Source of the DNA: Prorocentrum cordatum
Lineage: Eukaryota; Sar; Dinophyceae; Prorocentrales; Prorocentraceae
DNA length: 52,500 bases
NCBI GenBank assembly: GCA_963575745.1
Contig: CAUYUJ010006546.1
Coordinates: forward strand, 299,093-351,592
Direction: 5' to 3'
Positions 9,295 to 20,044 of the stretch are shown piece after piece. Numbering within the stretch: the stretch's first letter is position 1; the number at the start of each line of letters is the position of its first letter. A program made the position numbers and the translations under genes. The notes beneath the pieces were generated by a model. It saw nothing but the letters and a program-made list of their open reading frames with translations. It was not told where the DNA came from and made no database searches.

Positions 9295-11998
9295 CCTGTC
9301 GGGCTGCGATCTGCGAAAGTGTCGCCACTTTCGAGGGCTTTGAGGGGTCCAGCGGAGTCACGTCTTACCCAGACTCAAATGAGACCTCGCAATCCCTGGG
9401 GATTTGCGATCTGCGAAAGTGTCGCCACTTTCGAGGACTGCTGGGGGCTGCGGCAAAGTGACGTCTTACCCAGACTCAAATGAAACCTCGCCATCCCTGG
9501 GGGACTTCATCTGCGAAACTGTTGCCACTTGCGAGGGCTGCTGGGGGGTCCAGTGGAGTGACGTCTGACCCAGACTCAAATGAGACCTCGCCATCCCTGG
9601 GTGGCTGCGATGTGCGAAACTGTCACCACTTGCGAGAGCTGCTGGGGAGTCCACTGCAGCGACGTCTTCCCCGGACTCAAATGAGACCTCGCCATCCCTG
9701 GGGGGCTGCGATGTGCGAAACTGTCGCCGCTTTCGAGGGCTGCTGGGGGGTCCAGCGCAGTGGCGTCTTGACCAGACTCACATGAGCCTCGCCGTCCGTG
9801 TGGGGTTGCGATCTGCGACGCAGCCGCCGCTTTCGAGGGCTGCTGGGGGGTCAGCGCAGTTACGTCTTACCCAGACGCAAATGAGACCTCGCCATCCCAG
9901 GGAGTCCAGCGGATTGACGCCTTACCCAAACTCAAATGAGACCTCGCAATCCCTGTGGGGCTGCGATCTGCGAAACTGTCGCCACTTTCAAGGGCTGCTG
10001 GGGGGTCCAGCGGAGTGACGTTTTACGCGGACTCAGATGAGACCTCGCCATCCCTGTGGGGCTGCGATCTGCGAAACTGTCGCCTCTTTCAAGGGCTGCT
10101 GGGTTTTTTGTTGCGGATCACCAAGAGACCTCGCCATCCCTGGGGGGCTGCGATCTGCGAAACCGTCGCCACTTTCGAGGGCTGCTGCCAGGGCGCAGCG
10201 GAGTGACATCTAACCCACACCACTTGGAGACCTCGCCATCCCTGTGGGGCTGCGATCTGCGAAGCTGTCGCTAGTTTGGAAGGCTGCTGGGGGGTGCAGC
10301 GGAGTGACGTCTTTCGCGGACCACCAGGAGATCTCGCCATCCTTGTGGGGCTGCGATCCGCGGAACTGTCGCCACTTTCGAGGGCTGCTGGGGGCTGCTG
10401 TAGAGTGGCGTCTTTCGCGGACCACCAGGAGACCTCGCCATCCCTGTGGAGCTGCGATCTGCGTAAATGTCGCCACTTTCAAGGGCTGCTGGGGTCCAGC
10501 GGAGTGACGTCTTTTGCGGAACACCAGGAGACCTCGCCATCCTTGTGGGGCTGCGATCTGCGAAACCGTCGCCACTTTCACGGGCTGCTGGGGGGTGCAG
10601 CGGAGTGACGTCTAACCCACATCACTTGGAGACCTCGCCATCCCTGTGGGGCTGCGATCTGCGAAGCTGTCGCTAGGCTGGAGGGCTGCTGGGGGGTGCA
10701 GCGGACTGACGCCTTCCCCAGACCACCAGGAGCTTTCGCCATCCCTGTGGGGCTGCGATCTGCGTAGCTGTCGCCACTTTCGAAGGCTGTTGGGGGGTGC
10801 AGCGGAGTGACGTCTGACCCAGACCATCATGAGACCTCGCCATCACTGTGGGGCTGCGATCCGCGAAGCTGTCGCCAATTTCGAGGGCTGCTGGGTGGTG
10901 CAGCGGAGTGACGTCTTACCCAGACCACAACGAGACCTCGCCATCCCTGTGGGGCTGCGATCTGCGAAACCGTCGCCACTTTCGATGACTGCTGGGAGCG
11001 GACTGACGCCTTACCCAGACTGCTGCCAGGGTGCAGCGGAGTGGCGACTTACCCAGACGCAGATGAGACCTCGCCATCCCTGTGGGGCTGCGATCTGCGA
11101 AACTGTCGCCTCTTTCGAAGGCTGTTTGGGGATGCAGCGGGGTGACGTTTTTTTGCGGATCACCCGGAGACCTCGCCATCCCTGTGGGGCTGCGATCTGC
11201 GTAACTGTCGCCATTTTCGAGGGCTGCTGGGGGGTGCAGCGGGGTGAGGTCTTACCCAGATCACCATGAGACTTCGCCATCCTTGTGGGGCTGCGATCTG
11301 CGAAACTGCTGCCACTTTCGAGAGCTGCTGGGGGGCAGCAGAGTGACGTCTTTCGCGGACCACCAGGAGATCTCGCCATCCTTGTGGGGCTGCGATCCGC
11401 GGAGCTGTCTCCACTTTCGATGGCTGCTGGGGGGTCCAGCGGAGTGCCACCAGGAGACCTCGCCATGCCTGTAGGGCTGCGATCTGCGAAACTGTGGCCA
11501 CTTTCGAGGGCTGCTGGGTGTACAGCGGAGTGACGTCTTGCACAGCTTCAGGTGAGACCTCGACATCCTTGTGGGGCTGCGATCGGCGAAACTGCTGCCA
11601 CTTTCGAGAGCTGCTGGGGGGTGCAGCGGAATGACGTTTTCCCAAGATTCAGATGATACCTCGCCATCCCTCGGGGGGCTGCGATCTGCGAGATTGTCGC
11701 CATTTTCGAGGGCTGTTGGAGGTGCAGTGGAGTGACGTCTTACCCAGATTCATATGAGACCTCGCCATCCCTGTGGGGCTGCGATCTGCGAAACCGTCGC
11801 CACATTCGATGGCTGCCGTGGGGTCCAGCGGAGTGGAGTGACGTCTTACGCGGACCAACAGGAGAGGAGACCTCGACATCCCTGTGGGGCTGTGATCTGC
11901 GTAACTGTCGCCACTTTAGAGGGCTGCCGGGGGGTTCAGCGGAGTGACGTCTCACGCGGACCACCAGGAGACCTCGCCATCCTTGGGGTCCAGCGGAG
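9295..11998 (+). repeat. ~100-bp satellite array (about 27 units)
   Basis: Each unit contains CTGCGATCTGCGAAACTGTC, GCCACTTTCGAGGGCTGCTG, GGTCCAGCGGAGTGACGTC, a variable linker such as TTACCCAGACTCAAATGAG, and ACCTCGCCATCCCTG. Units are head-to-tail with spacing near 100-105 bp. Linkers fall into classes (CAGACTCAAATGAG, CGGACCACCAGGAG, CCACACCACTTGGAG), suggesting higher-order amplification. Open frames on both strands follow the unit and are not genes. Confidence 0.93.
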
Positions 11999-12149
11999 TG
12001 AGGTTTTTTTTGTTACCTGGGGGTTGTTTTGAGTTCCGGGGCCGTTCGAGTCCTGTCCTGTGAGTCGTGCCACGATAGCGCATCCCATGGACGGGCAAAT
12101 TTGGTTTACATTTTTTTGCCACTTGTTGCAACTGGGTTGCGTACGTCGT
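11999..12149. other. Junction segment after satellite
   Basis: This T-rich short stretch contains TTTTTTTTGTTACCTGG and no recognisable feature. It may be the native 3' flank of the satellite. Confidence 0.3.
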
Positions 12150-12620
12150 AGAGTTATTTGCGGCCGTCTTGGCGGTCCCTGGGGGCCTGTTGGGGGCTCC
12201 TTGGGGCAAGCCAGGGGCGTCTTGGGGTGGTTGACTCGAAATGTCCGTTCGGGTTCCCTTTCTGGGCTCCCTATTTTGGGGCTGTCTTGGGGCCCTCCTT
12301 GGCCGTCTTCGTGTTTCTGGGCCGTCCTGGGAACCTTTTGGGTCGTCTTGGAACTCTCTTGGGGGCCTCTTGCCCCGTCGTGTGGCGAAGTTGAAGACCT
12401 GTTAGGCCGTCTGGGACGTTGCGAACGCCCAAGAGGCGAATTTGCAGACAATGCGCGCTTACCATGAGGGAGTGGGACGATTTTTCCTTCTGGAGGCCCT
12501 CTTGGGGCGCCTCCTGGAGGCTTCTTGGGGCGTCTGGAGGCCAGAGTGGGCGTTTTGGAGAAATCTTTCAGCGGCTCGTGGTCATCGTGGACCGCTCCAA
12601 GGGCCACTGATCTGTTTTGG
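12150..12620 (+). repeat. G-rich minisatellite (CTTGGGG family), array 2
   Basis: Degenerate repeats of GTCTTGGGG and CCTCTTGGGGGC translate to Leu-Gly-Trp-Ser-rich frames like the array at 5575-6215, with the same orientation. They are likely the same repeat family at two places. Confidence 0.75.
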
Positions 12621-12995
12621 GGCCCTGTGCCCCCCCAGATGTGTTTACCCAGATCCTGGGGGAACGAACCCCTCCCCCTCCGAATGACCAGACCGGGCTT
12701 CCGGGGGAGGGGTGTGGGGAGGGGGAGACATCTCACACGCCGATGAATCCCAAGGGGCCGGCGGACTTGGATCTCCCAATTGCGTTGTTGGCCCCCCGAG
12801 GTACCACAACGATGGAAAGAGCGCTTTCTGCTACTGCTGGCAGGGTTTGGGTCTCCCCCAAAAAAAAAACCAGGGAGTGGGGGGTTTTGGACCTTCGCCC
12901 TCCCCCATCGAAAATTTAGCTGGTGGGGCCCAGGATCCACCCACCTTTTCCGAAAATTATTCAGGGTCCAGAAACCTGCCTCCCTTGCCGCCGTT
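12621..12995. other. Unassigned segment before GAC repeat
   Basis: It contains a C-rich start, an A9 tract near 12861 and G-runs. The short open frames do not look like exons. Confidence 0.3.
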
Positions 12996-12998
12996 GCC

Positions 12999-13013
12999 TG
13001 CAGACGACGACGA

Positions 13014-13049
<36 letters not shown>

Positions 13050-13210
13050 TGACGCCGATGACGATAACGACGACGATAACGACGACGTCGCCGCCGGCAA
13101 ACGACGACGACGTCACCGCTGGCAAACGACGATGACGCTGACGACGACAACGACGATGACGACCACGACGACGGCAAACGACGACGATTACGAAGACGAC
13201 GACGATCGAG
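12999..13210. repeat. GAC/GCC triplet repeat
   Basis: Runs of GACGACGAC and GACGCC triplets. The Asp/Ala-rich frame results from the repeat. The sequence resembles the GAC blocks of the large composite units at 15-29 kb but lacks their conserved head and tail. Confidence 0.85.
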
Positions 13211-13214
13211 ATTT

Positions 13215-14005
13215 GGTGGGATGTTATGAAAACTGGATGGGACCCTAGTATATTTTCTTCAAGCTTGATCGAACCCTGATGGGAGTTTATTAGAGCTGGA
13301 GTTCGAGTACCGCTCTATTAGCGTTGGATCGAGCACTGGGACTGTATCAGAGCTTGTGGATGGAACCCTGGCAGGATCTTGATAGAGCTGGACCCAGCCC
13401 CAGAGCTGGTTCGACCTTCTAAGTGAGATTCCTCTAGATCTAGATCCCGCATCGTAGAATTTTTTGAGAGTTGGATCGAACCCTAGTAGGAGTCCGCTCG
13501 AAATTGATCCAGCCGTCGTTGCTATCTATCAGGGCTTGATCGGGCCCTGCGTAGGCTTCCATTAAACTCGGATCCAGCCCTCGCAGCATTCTTTTTCAGC
13601 AGAACCCACAGGCTTGATAGGATTCGTGAGAGCTCGATCGAGCCCTAGTATGATTCAATCAGAGCGATATCCAACCCTAGTAGCAGGATTCGAATACAGC
13701 TGGATCAAGCCCTGTCCAGTAGGATTACAGTAGGATTCGATTACAGCTGGATCAAGCCCTGTCCAGTAGGATTCGATTACAGCTGGATTACAGCTTCGAT
13801 TACAGTAGGATCCCAGTAGAGGTGGATCCAACCCTAGTGGCATTCTAATAGAGCTGGATCCAGCCTTTGTAGGATTCCATGAGGGCTGGGTCCAGCCTTT
13901 TTGTCAGGATTGTTGTGGCGCTCGATCCAGACCTAGTGGCAGGATTCTATGAGAGTTGGATGGGGCCTTGGTATAATTTTATCTCAGAGTTGGATCGGGC
14001 CTCCT
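13215..14005 (+). repeat. Degenerate ~30-45 bp tandem repeat (GAGCTGGATC family)
   Basis: Variants of AGAGCTGGATCCAGCCCTAG and TAGGATTC recur about 20 times, for example near 13473, 13637, 13690, 13750, 13830 and 13860. Spacing is irregular. No coding function is supported. Confidence 0.8.
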
Positions 14006-14240
14006 CCTCGCTTCCCCCCAGGTTCTTGGCCTTTCCCCGTTCGCCCTTCCCCATTTCGCCCTTCCCCCCGGGGCCCTTCCACCCTCATCAAAGCGCCCTT
14101 CGCCCTCGGCTCCTTCCCCTGGGCCCCTCCGTCCTCCGCCGCTCCCCTTTCGCCCTTCTCCCCTCTCGTTTCCACCTGCCGCCTCTCGCCTTCCCCGTTT
14201 TCACCCTCCCCCCTCGCCCCGCTCCCCCACCGCGGAGCCA
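14006..14240. repeat. C/T-rich low-complexity tract
   Basis: CCCTTCCCC, CGCCCTTC and similar pyrimidine repeats. It precedes the acceptor of exon 3 by about 160 bp. No gene. Confidence 0.7.
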
Positions 14241-14399
14241 GTCGCAGCAGGGGCGGACCTAAGCGGTGCTTCGGCGATGTCGTGGGCTGTTTTCGTTCCG
14301 ATTCCGTTTTGCGCGAATGGCGGATTGAAGACAAAACGAGGGAAAACGAGAACAAAACGAAAACGAAAAACACCGTTTAGGTTCAGCCCTGAGTCGCAG

Positions 14400-14576
14400 G
14401 TCATGTCCGCCGACATAGAGAAGAAGATCGCGTTCCTTGGGGCCCAGCAGCATGGCAAGGGCGCGGCGGAGGGCGGGGCGAGCACCGAGAGTTTGGCTTT
14501 CGACCTCGACCAGGTCAAGTACGATCTGGGGGAGCTGAAGGACATCGTGGGCGCTACCAAAAACGACACCGCTTCG
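14400..14576 (+). CDS. Coiled-coil gene, putative exon 3
   Basis: The exon starts after GAGTCGCAG (acceptor at 14399) with VMSADIEKKIAFLGAQQ, continues with a Gly/Ala linker, then SLAFDLDQVKYDLGELKDI, a coiled-coil pattern. A GT donor at 14577 gives a 59-codon exon with phase 0 at both ends. The open frame continues past it, but the following codons change character (basic, then Pro-rich), so the GT is preferred. The internal ATG at 14403 could instead be a start codon if exons 1-2 belong elsewhere. Confidence 0.65.
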
Positions 14577-14737
14577 GTCGGCGAAGAAGAGAAGAAGACA
14601 ACCCGGCACAAACATCAACTTTCGGAGTCGGATCGGCCCCGTACCCCCTCCATGGTGCCGCGGGGCCTGCCAGGGGCGCCCAACGCCGATCCAAGAGACT
14701 TCCGGCAGTTCATGCTTGTGCGTGCTTTTTCCTTAAG

Positions 14738-14872
14738 GTCAAGCGCATCGTGCTCGCCAACGAGCGCGACATGGAGGATTTCACCGCCGCCATGGACGCC
14801 GTCAACGTCGACCTCGACGAGATGCGGGCGCGCGTGGACTCCACCCACTCCATCATCACCTCCCGGCAACGC
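14738..14872 (+). CDS. Coiled-coil gene, putative exon 4
   Basis: After TTTTTCCTTAAG (acceptor ending 14737) the frame reads VKRIVLANERDMEDFTAAMD, then VDLDEMRARVDSTHSIITS. The residues are charged and hydrophobic at heptad-like spacing. A GT donor at 14873 gives 45 codons, phase 0 on both sides. The intron before it is 161 bp. The next recognisable exon is 16.7 kb away at 31597, and joining the two keeps frame and character. Confidence 0.65.
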
Positions 14873-15044
14873 GTCGAGGCGCCAGGGGACGCCGAATATT
14901 CGTCACGAGCGGATTTCGCCGTTTCTTGGGCCCCCTGTACCCTCTCTGGGCCCCAGGACTGTCAGAAGATGGTTCAGGACCCGTTTCCCTCAAGAAACAC
15001 TTCCTTCTGTCAGATTGGTAGCCAGCGTGGACCTCAAACAGTGT

Positions 15045-15122
15045 GTTTCTTGCAAACTAGTGCTGTCGTTGTGGTGCAATCCGTGTGGTTAAATCTAGGT
15101 GGTGCAGTCTATGTGGTGTAAT
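15045..15122 (+). repeat. GTGGTGCAAT short repeat, block 1
   Basis: GTGGTGCAATCCGTGTGG, GTGGTGCAGTCTATGTGG and GTGGTGTAATCC occur in series just before the first GAC composite unit. Similar repeats occur at 18660-18868 and 24540-24662. Confidence 0.6.
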
Positions 15123-16224
15123 CCACTTTGACCGTCTTGAAGCTGTCCTCTCCACTGCTCGTGCAAACATCCCACCCTCCCACCCGCAACTTGGTTGCAA
15201 GACCTCTTAAGACAAGACCGTGACGGTAGGTACCACATGGCACTTGGCCACGACACCGACGCCGACGACGACAGCGACAACGACGACGACGGCGCCGCCG
15301 ACACCGACGACGACGACACCGACGACGTCTCCAACGACTTCGACGACGACAGCGACCACGACGACGACGACACCGACGACGACGACGATGCCGACGACGA
15401 CGACGATGACAACGACGACGACGCCGACGACGACGCCGACGACGACGACGAAGACAACGACGACGACGACAACGACGTCGCCAACGAAGACGACGAGGGA
15501 GGAGGGAGGACGACGACGGCGACAACGACGACAACGACGACAACGACGACACCGACGAGGGAGGAGGGATAACGGCGACGACGCGAACGACGAAGAAGGA
15601 GGAAGGACGGCGACGCCGACGACGACAACGACGAGGGAGGAAGGAAGACGCCGACGACGCGAGAACGCGCGCGCGCACGCTTTCGTTGAAAATCCGTGTT
15701 GCGAAACCTTGTGTTTTGGTAGGTTTTTTGGGACACACGATTTTGAAATCCTTCCGAAACCGATGGGTTTTGAAGGATTTTGGCATACGCGCGCGACGAC
15801 GCGCGCGTCTGCACTTCGTCCCATTTTTTGCGGAGGATTCTCGCGACGGCACACGCGCAAGGGCGTTCGACAGATTTCGACATGCGCGCGCGCGAAGCCC
15901 GTTTGGTCGCATGTTGTGAGAATCTTGAAAAACGTATTGGTTTTCTCAAGATTTCGCAAGAGCTCGCGCGGAAGCTTTTTTAGCACATCAGTGTTGCGAA
16001 ACCCTGTGTTTTTGTATGTCCTTTGGAAACTCGATTGCGAAACCCTTCCGGCATAGTGTTTTTCACAACGGAACCTCAGGGGGGGGATACCCGCTGGCCT
16101 GGGACATTGTGATTTCATATTTAGGATGGACATGTGGTCAGAATCGTATATGATTTACATACCCGAATCGTGAACCGATAACGCCGGGGGGGGTAGATCC
16201 TATTCTTTTTCTAGAAAAGGAGAA
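15123..16224 (+). repeat. GAC composite unit 1
   Basis: The head contains CTTGAAGCTGTCCTCTCCAC, CATCCCACCCTCCCACCCGC and ACCACATGGCACTTGGC. A GAC/GCC triplet block follows (~15245-15660), ending in GAGGGAGGA repeats. Then come GAGAACGCGCGCGCGCAC, AATCCGTGTTGCGAAACC, and hairpins of the form ACGCGCGCGAC/GACGCGCGCGT. The tail is G-rich with TTAGGATGGACATGTGGTCA and AACGCCGGGGG. The order is shared with units 2-6. The Asp-rich, Thr-rich and Val-rich frames are repeat artefacts. Confidence 0.88.
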
Positions 16225-16984
16225 TTAATTTCTGACCGTGTTGAAGCTGTCCTCTCCACTGCTCGTAGAAACATCCCACCCTCCCACCCGCAACTTGGTC
16301 GCAAGACCTCTTAAGACAAGACCGTGACAGTAGGTACCACATGGCACTTGGCCACGACGCCGACGCCGACGACGACAGCGACAATGACGACGACGGCGCC
16401 GCCGACACCGGCGACGACGACACCGACGTCGTCTCCAACGACTTCGACGACGACAGCGACCACGACGACGACGACACCGACGACGACGACGATGCCGACG
16501 ACGACGACGATGACAACGACGACGACGCCGACGACGACGACGCCGACGACGACGACGACGAAGAGAACGACGACGACGACGACAACGACGTCGCCAACGA
16601 AGACGACGACGAGGGAGGAGGGAGGACGACGACGGCGACAACGACAACAACGACGACAACGACGAGGGAGGAGGGAGGACGGCGACGACGCGAACGACGA
16701 AGAAGGAGGAAGAACGGCGACGCCGACGACGACAACGACGAGGGAGGAAGGAAGATGCCGACGACGCAAGAGCGCGCGCGCACGCTTTTGTTGAAAATCC
16801 GTCTTGCGAAACCTTGGGTGTTTGAATGTTTTTGGGACACGATTTTGAAATCCTTCCGGAACTGGTGGGTTTTGAAGGATTTCGGCATACGCGCGCGACG
16901 ACGCGCGCGTCTGCACTTCGTCCCGGTTTTTGCAGAGGATTCTCGCGACGGCACACGCGCAAGGGCGTTCGACAGATTTGAAAG

Positions 16985-18114
16985 AGCGTGTTCTACCGCT
17001 GCTGGCGGAAAACCGGGGGGGGGTCACTACCGGTTCGAACCCCTCCCCCCCCCCCCCCCCCTCATCATGAAAAGGGGGGGGGTCACTACCGGTTCGAACC
17101 CCTCCCCCCCCTCGGAAAACCGGGGGGGGTCACTACCGGTTCTACCGGTTCGAACCCCCCCCCCCTCGAAAACCGAGTGGGGGTGCGGACAGTGGTGGGG
17201 ACGGTGTTGGTGGGGACAGTGGTGAGGGGATAGCGGGACAGTGGTGGGGACAGTGGGACAGTGGGACAGTGGTGGGGACGGTAGTGGTGGGGACAGTGGT
17301 GGGGACAATGGTGGGAACAGGGGGGGACAGTGGACAGTGGTGGTGACGGTGGTGGTGGGGACAGTGGTGTGGGGACAATGGGAATGAGGTGGAAACAGTG
17401 GGACAGTGGAGGGTACAATGGTGGTGGGGACAGTGGTGAAGGCGGTGGCGAGGACGGCGGTGGGACAATGGGACAGAGGTACAGTGGGGACAGTGGTGGG
17501 GACAGTGGGGACAGTGGTGGGAACAGTGGGACAGCTCAGTGGGACAGCGGAGGAGTCAGTGGGACAGTGGGGACAGTGGGGATAGTCGGGCAGTGGTTGG
17601 GGCCGTGGAGACAGTGGGGAGAGTGGAACCGTGGTGGGAACAGTTCTGGGGACAGCGGGGACAGTGCGACAGTGGTGGGGCCACTGGTGGGGACAGTAGG
17701 GGCGGTGGTGGAACCAGTGGGGACAGCGGTGGTGAGGACAGTGGTGCTGGGAACACCAGTGGGGGATGTGATGCGGACGGTGGTGGGGACCGGGAGTCGT
17801 TTGCTGGCGGTGAGTAGGGGGGGGGGGGGGGGGGGGGGGGGGGGTTCGAACCGGTAGTGACCCCCCCCGGTTTTCCGGATCCGGGGGGAGGGGGGGGGGA
17901 GGGGTTCGAACCGGTAGTGACCCCCCCGGTTTTCGGGAGGGGGGGGGGGGGGGAGGGGTTAGGGAGGGGGAGAGTTTTGCCGGGGGAGAGGGGGGGGGGG
18001 GGGGGGGAGGGGTTCCAGCAGGGGGGGGGGATTTTCGGAGGGGGGGGGGGCGGCCCCCGGGTTCCGAAGGAAAAGGTTGGCAATTTTCCACAGTAGAGCG
18101 GCGGTGGATCACGC
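16985..18114. repeat. Fold-back block: GTGGGGACAGTGG array with inverted arms
   Basis: The left arm repeats GGTCACTACCGGTTCGAACC with C-runs (17030-17165). The right arm repeats the complement GGTTCGAACCGGTAGTGACC with G-runs (17840-17930). Between them, 17180-17800 is a ~13 bp minisatellite of GTGGGGACAGTGG variants. The arms can pair, so this could be an inserted fold-back element inside GAC unit 2. Long homopolymeric G and C runs may make the exact length unreliable. Confidence 0.75.
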
Positions 18115-18425
18115 TCTCTCACAGATTTCGACATGCGCGCGCGCGAAGCCCGTTTGGTCGCATGTTGTGAGAATCTTGAAAAACGCATGGTTTTCTCAAG
18201 ATTTCGCAAGAGCTCGCGCGGAAGTTTTTTTTAGCACATCGGTGTTGCGAAACCCTGTGTTTCTGTATGTTCTTTGGAAACTCGATTGCGAAATCCTTCC
18301 GGCACCGAGTGTTGTTTCAAGGAGTTCGGCATGCGCGCGCGACGACGCGCGCGTGTGCACTTCGTTTCATTTTTTGCAAGGGATTCGTGAACAAATGTTA
18401 TGTTATAACAAGAATGTCACCGCAT

Positions 18426-18427
<2 letters not shown>

Positions 18428-18500
<73 letters not shown>
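18428..18500. repeat. Poly(T) tract, 73 bases
   Basis: An uninterrupted T run inside unit 2, followed by AATATTATTTT. It may mark the poly(A) end of a minus-strand retro-insertion or be slippage expansion. A 34-base T run sits at 26883-26916 in unit 4, although not at the same internal position. Confidence 0.9.
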
Positions 18501-18505
<5 letters not shown>

Positions 18506-18659
18506 TATTTTCAAAGGGAACCTCAGGGGGGGGGATACCGGCCGGCTTGGGATATTGTAAATTCATACTTAGGATGGACATGTGGTCAGAATCATCCTTG
18601 ATTTACATGCCCGAAAAGGGGAATTGATAACGCCGGGGGGGGAGATCCTGTTCTGTTTT

Positions 18660-18885
18660 TAGAAAGAATGACATACGTCGTACAATCCATGTGGTGCAAC
18701 GTATCTTGTCCTATCCATGTGGTGCAATCCATCCGGTTCAATGTATGTGGTGAAAGCCATGCTGTGCAGTCTAGTGATGCACTCTTTGCTGTGCAGTACA
18801 GCTTGTACACTATATGATGCAACCCATGAGGTGCTATATAAGTTGTGCACTCTGTGGTACAATATATATATATATATATACATAT
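18660..18885 (+). repeat. GTGGTGCAAT short repeat, block 2, ending in (TA)n
   Basis: CCATGTGGTGCAA, CCATCCGGTTCAATG and ATGTGGTGAAAGCC variants repeat to 18860, then AATATATATATATATATATA (18861-18880). This is the left flank of the LINE. The same two components, in the opposite order, flank the LINE on the right (24483-24662). Confidence 0.7.
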
Positions 18886-18920
18886 AGCTCTGGCTCGAGT
18901 TTCTCGGAGTTCACCAGAGC

Positions 18921-20044
18921 GTGGACAATATGCCCGCTGTCCTGAAAGTCGGGCTTCTATGTCACACACTGACAGCCTACATGCGTCTCATTTCCTGGGA
19001 TCCGATGTCCTTGCAAGATTACGACAAACGCCTGGAGATTTCTAAGGAGCTCGAACACATGATGCCGTCCTCCTCTCTGGAACGCAGACCAAGACCATGT
19101 CCTCCTACGAGACGCACTCGACAGCGGAATTTCTCATGCTGAAGTTTGGATGGCATCGCAGTAGTAAGAACACGACAGGCAACAACTCATGTGGCACCGA
19201 GATTTGGCTGAGCAGACGATGGTTTCGGAAGACACACATAATCAAGATCTGGCAGCCCCCACCCGCTCTCCGCGGCCGTGTAGGCGCTACGCGCGTGAAG
19301 AGCGCACTGTTCGACTTCACCTTCATCACAGCATACTTCCCTCCGAGATCGCAGCGCGCCGCTACTGCCTCAAAGAACGAAGTCATCATCGACAAAATGC
19401 TCAGCTATCTGCACGACATCGTCTCGAATTTGCCGAACCGTACTTGCGTATTCATCGGCGCCGACCTGAACGACAGCCTCGCGCGCGCCAACTCGACAGA
19501 GGACGACGATGCCACCATGGGTGGCCATGCATACGGTCAGCAGCACTATGCGGGCGAAACTTTCCGTACGTTCTTGAAAGACTACGCCCTGTGCGCGACG
19601 AACACGTACTACCCGTGCGGCCCTACTTATCACGGCCTACGAGGGCACTCGAGCTACATCGATTACCTGGTGATGCCGATACGCTATCTACCGCGAGTAC
19701 GTCGCCATGCCATAGCTTACCGCCTGACCAAACGACTCCGAGCATTTCCGTCTCAACGACTACTGGATCACATGATGTTGTACATCGATGTGGACTGCAC
19801 CCTAACATGCGACAAACCTCAGACAACGCCGCAGTGGGACTACACACGCATATTCTTGGCCTGGAAAGATGAACGATACTCCGAATGGGCGAAGCAGCTA
19901 CGCGACGACATTGAGTCTGACCTGTCTAACTACCTCAATGAGAACGGCTACCGTGATATGGCAGACTGGGCTGCAAAACACGATGGAGTCGGGATGGCAA
20001 TTATTGATATCGAAGATACGCACACGAGCTCTGGAGTATTTTGA
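18921..20044 (+). pseudogene. LINE endonuclease domain (EEP family), frameshifted
   Basis: The frame opens as MDNMPAVLKVGLLCHTL in frame 3 and shifts near 19058 to frame 2, where DAVLLSGTQTK (the conserved strand with the catalytic-region Gln) is found. Frame 2 then carries FITAYFPPRS, VFIGADLND (Asp-Leu-Asn), SYIDYLVMP and LLDHMMLYID (the terminal Asp-His pair). This order is diagnostic of the endonuclease/exonuclease/phosphatase fold used by APE-type LINEs to nick target DNA. The frame ends at 20044, but the downstream coding continues in frame 3 from about 20000, so a second frameshift lies there. Confidence 0.85.

Larger units (their letters stand above)
16225..18660 (+). repeat. GAC composite unit 2, interrupted
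   Basis: The head (16228-16345), GAC block (~16350-16770) and GCGCGC hairpin zone match unit 1. The unit is split at about 16985 by a 1.1 kb G/C-run and GTGGGGACAGTGG block and resumes at about 18115 with CAGATTTCGACATGCGCGCG. It then carries a 73-base poly(T) at 18428-18500 and the common tail (GGATGGACATGTGGTCAGAA) to about 18660. Confidence 0.85.

Noticed and set aside
9295-11998. CRISPR-like array
   Set aside because: The whole ~100 bp unit repeats, linkers are not unique spacers, and no cas genes or prokaryotic context exist.
17030-17165. GGTTCGAACC resembling the tRNA B box
   Set aside because: It is repeated many times with G/C runs, with no A box or cloverleaf. It is palindromic by itself.
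18861-18880. TATA-like promoter
   Set aside because: The AT stretch is a simple (TA)n microsatellite also present on the other side of the LINE.
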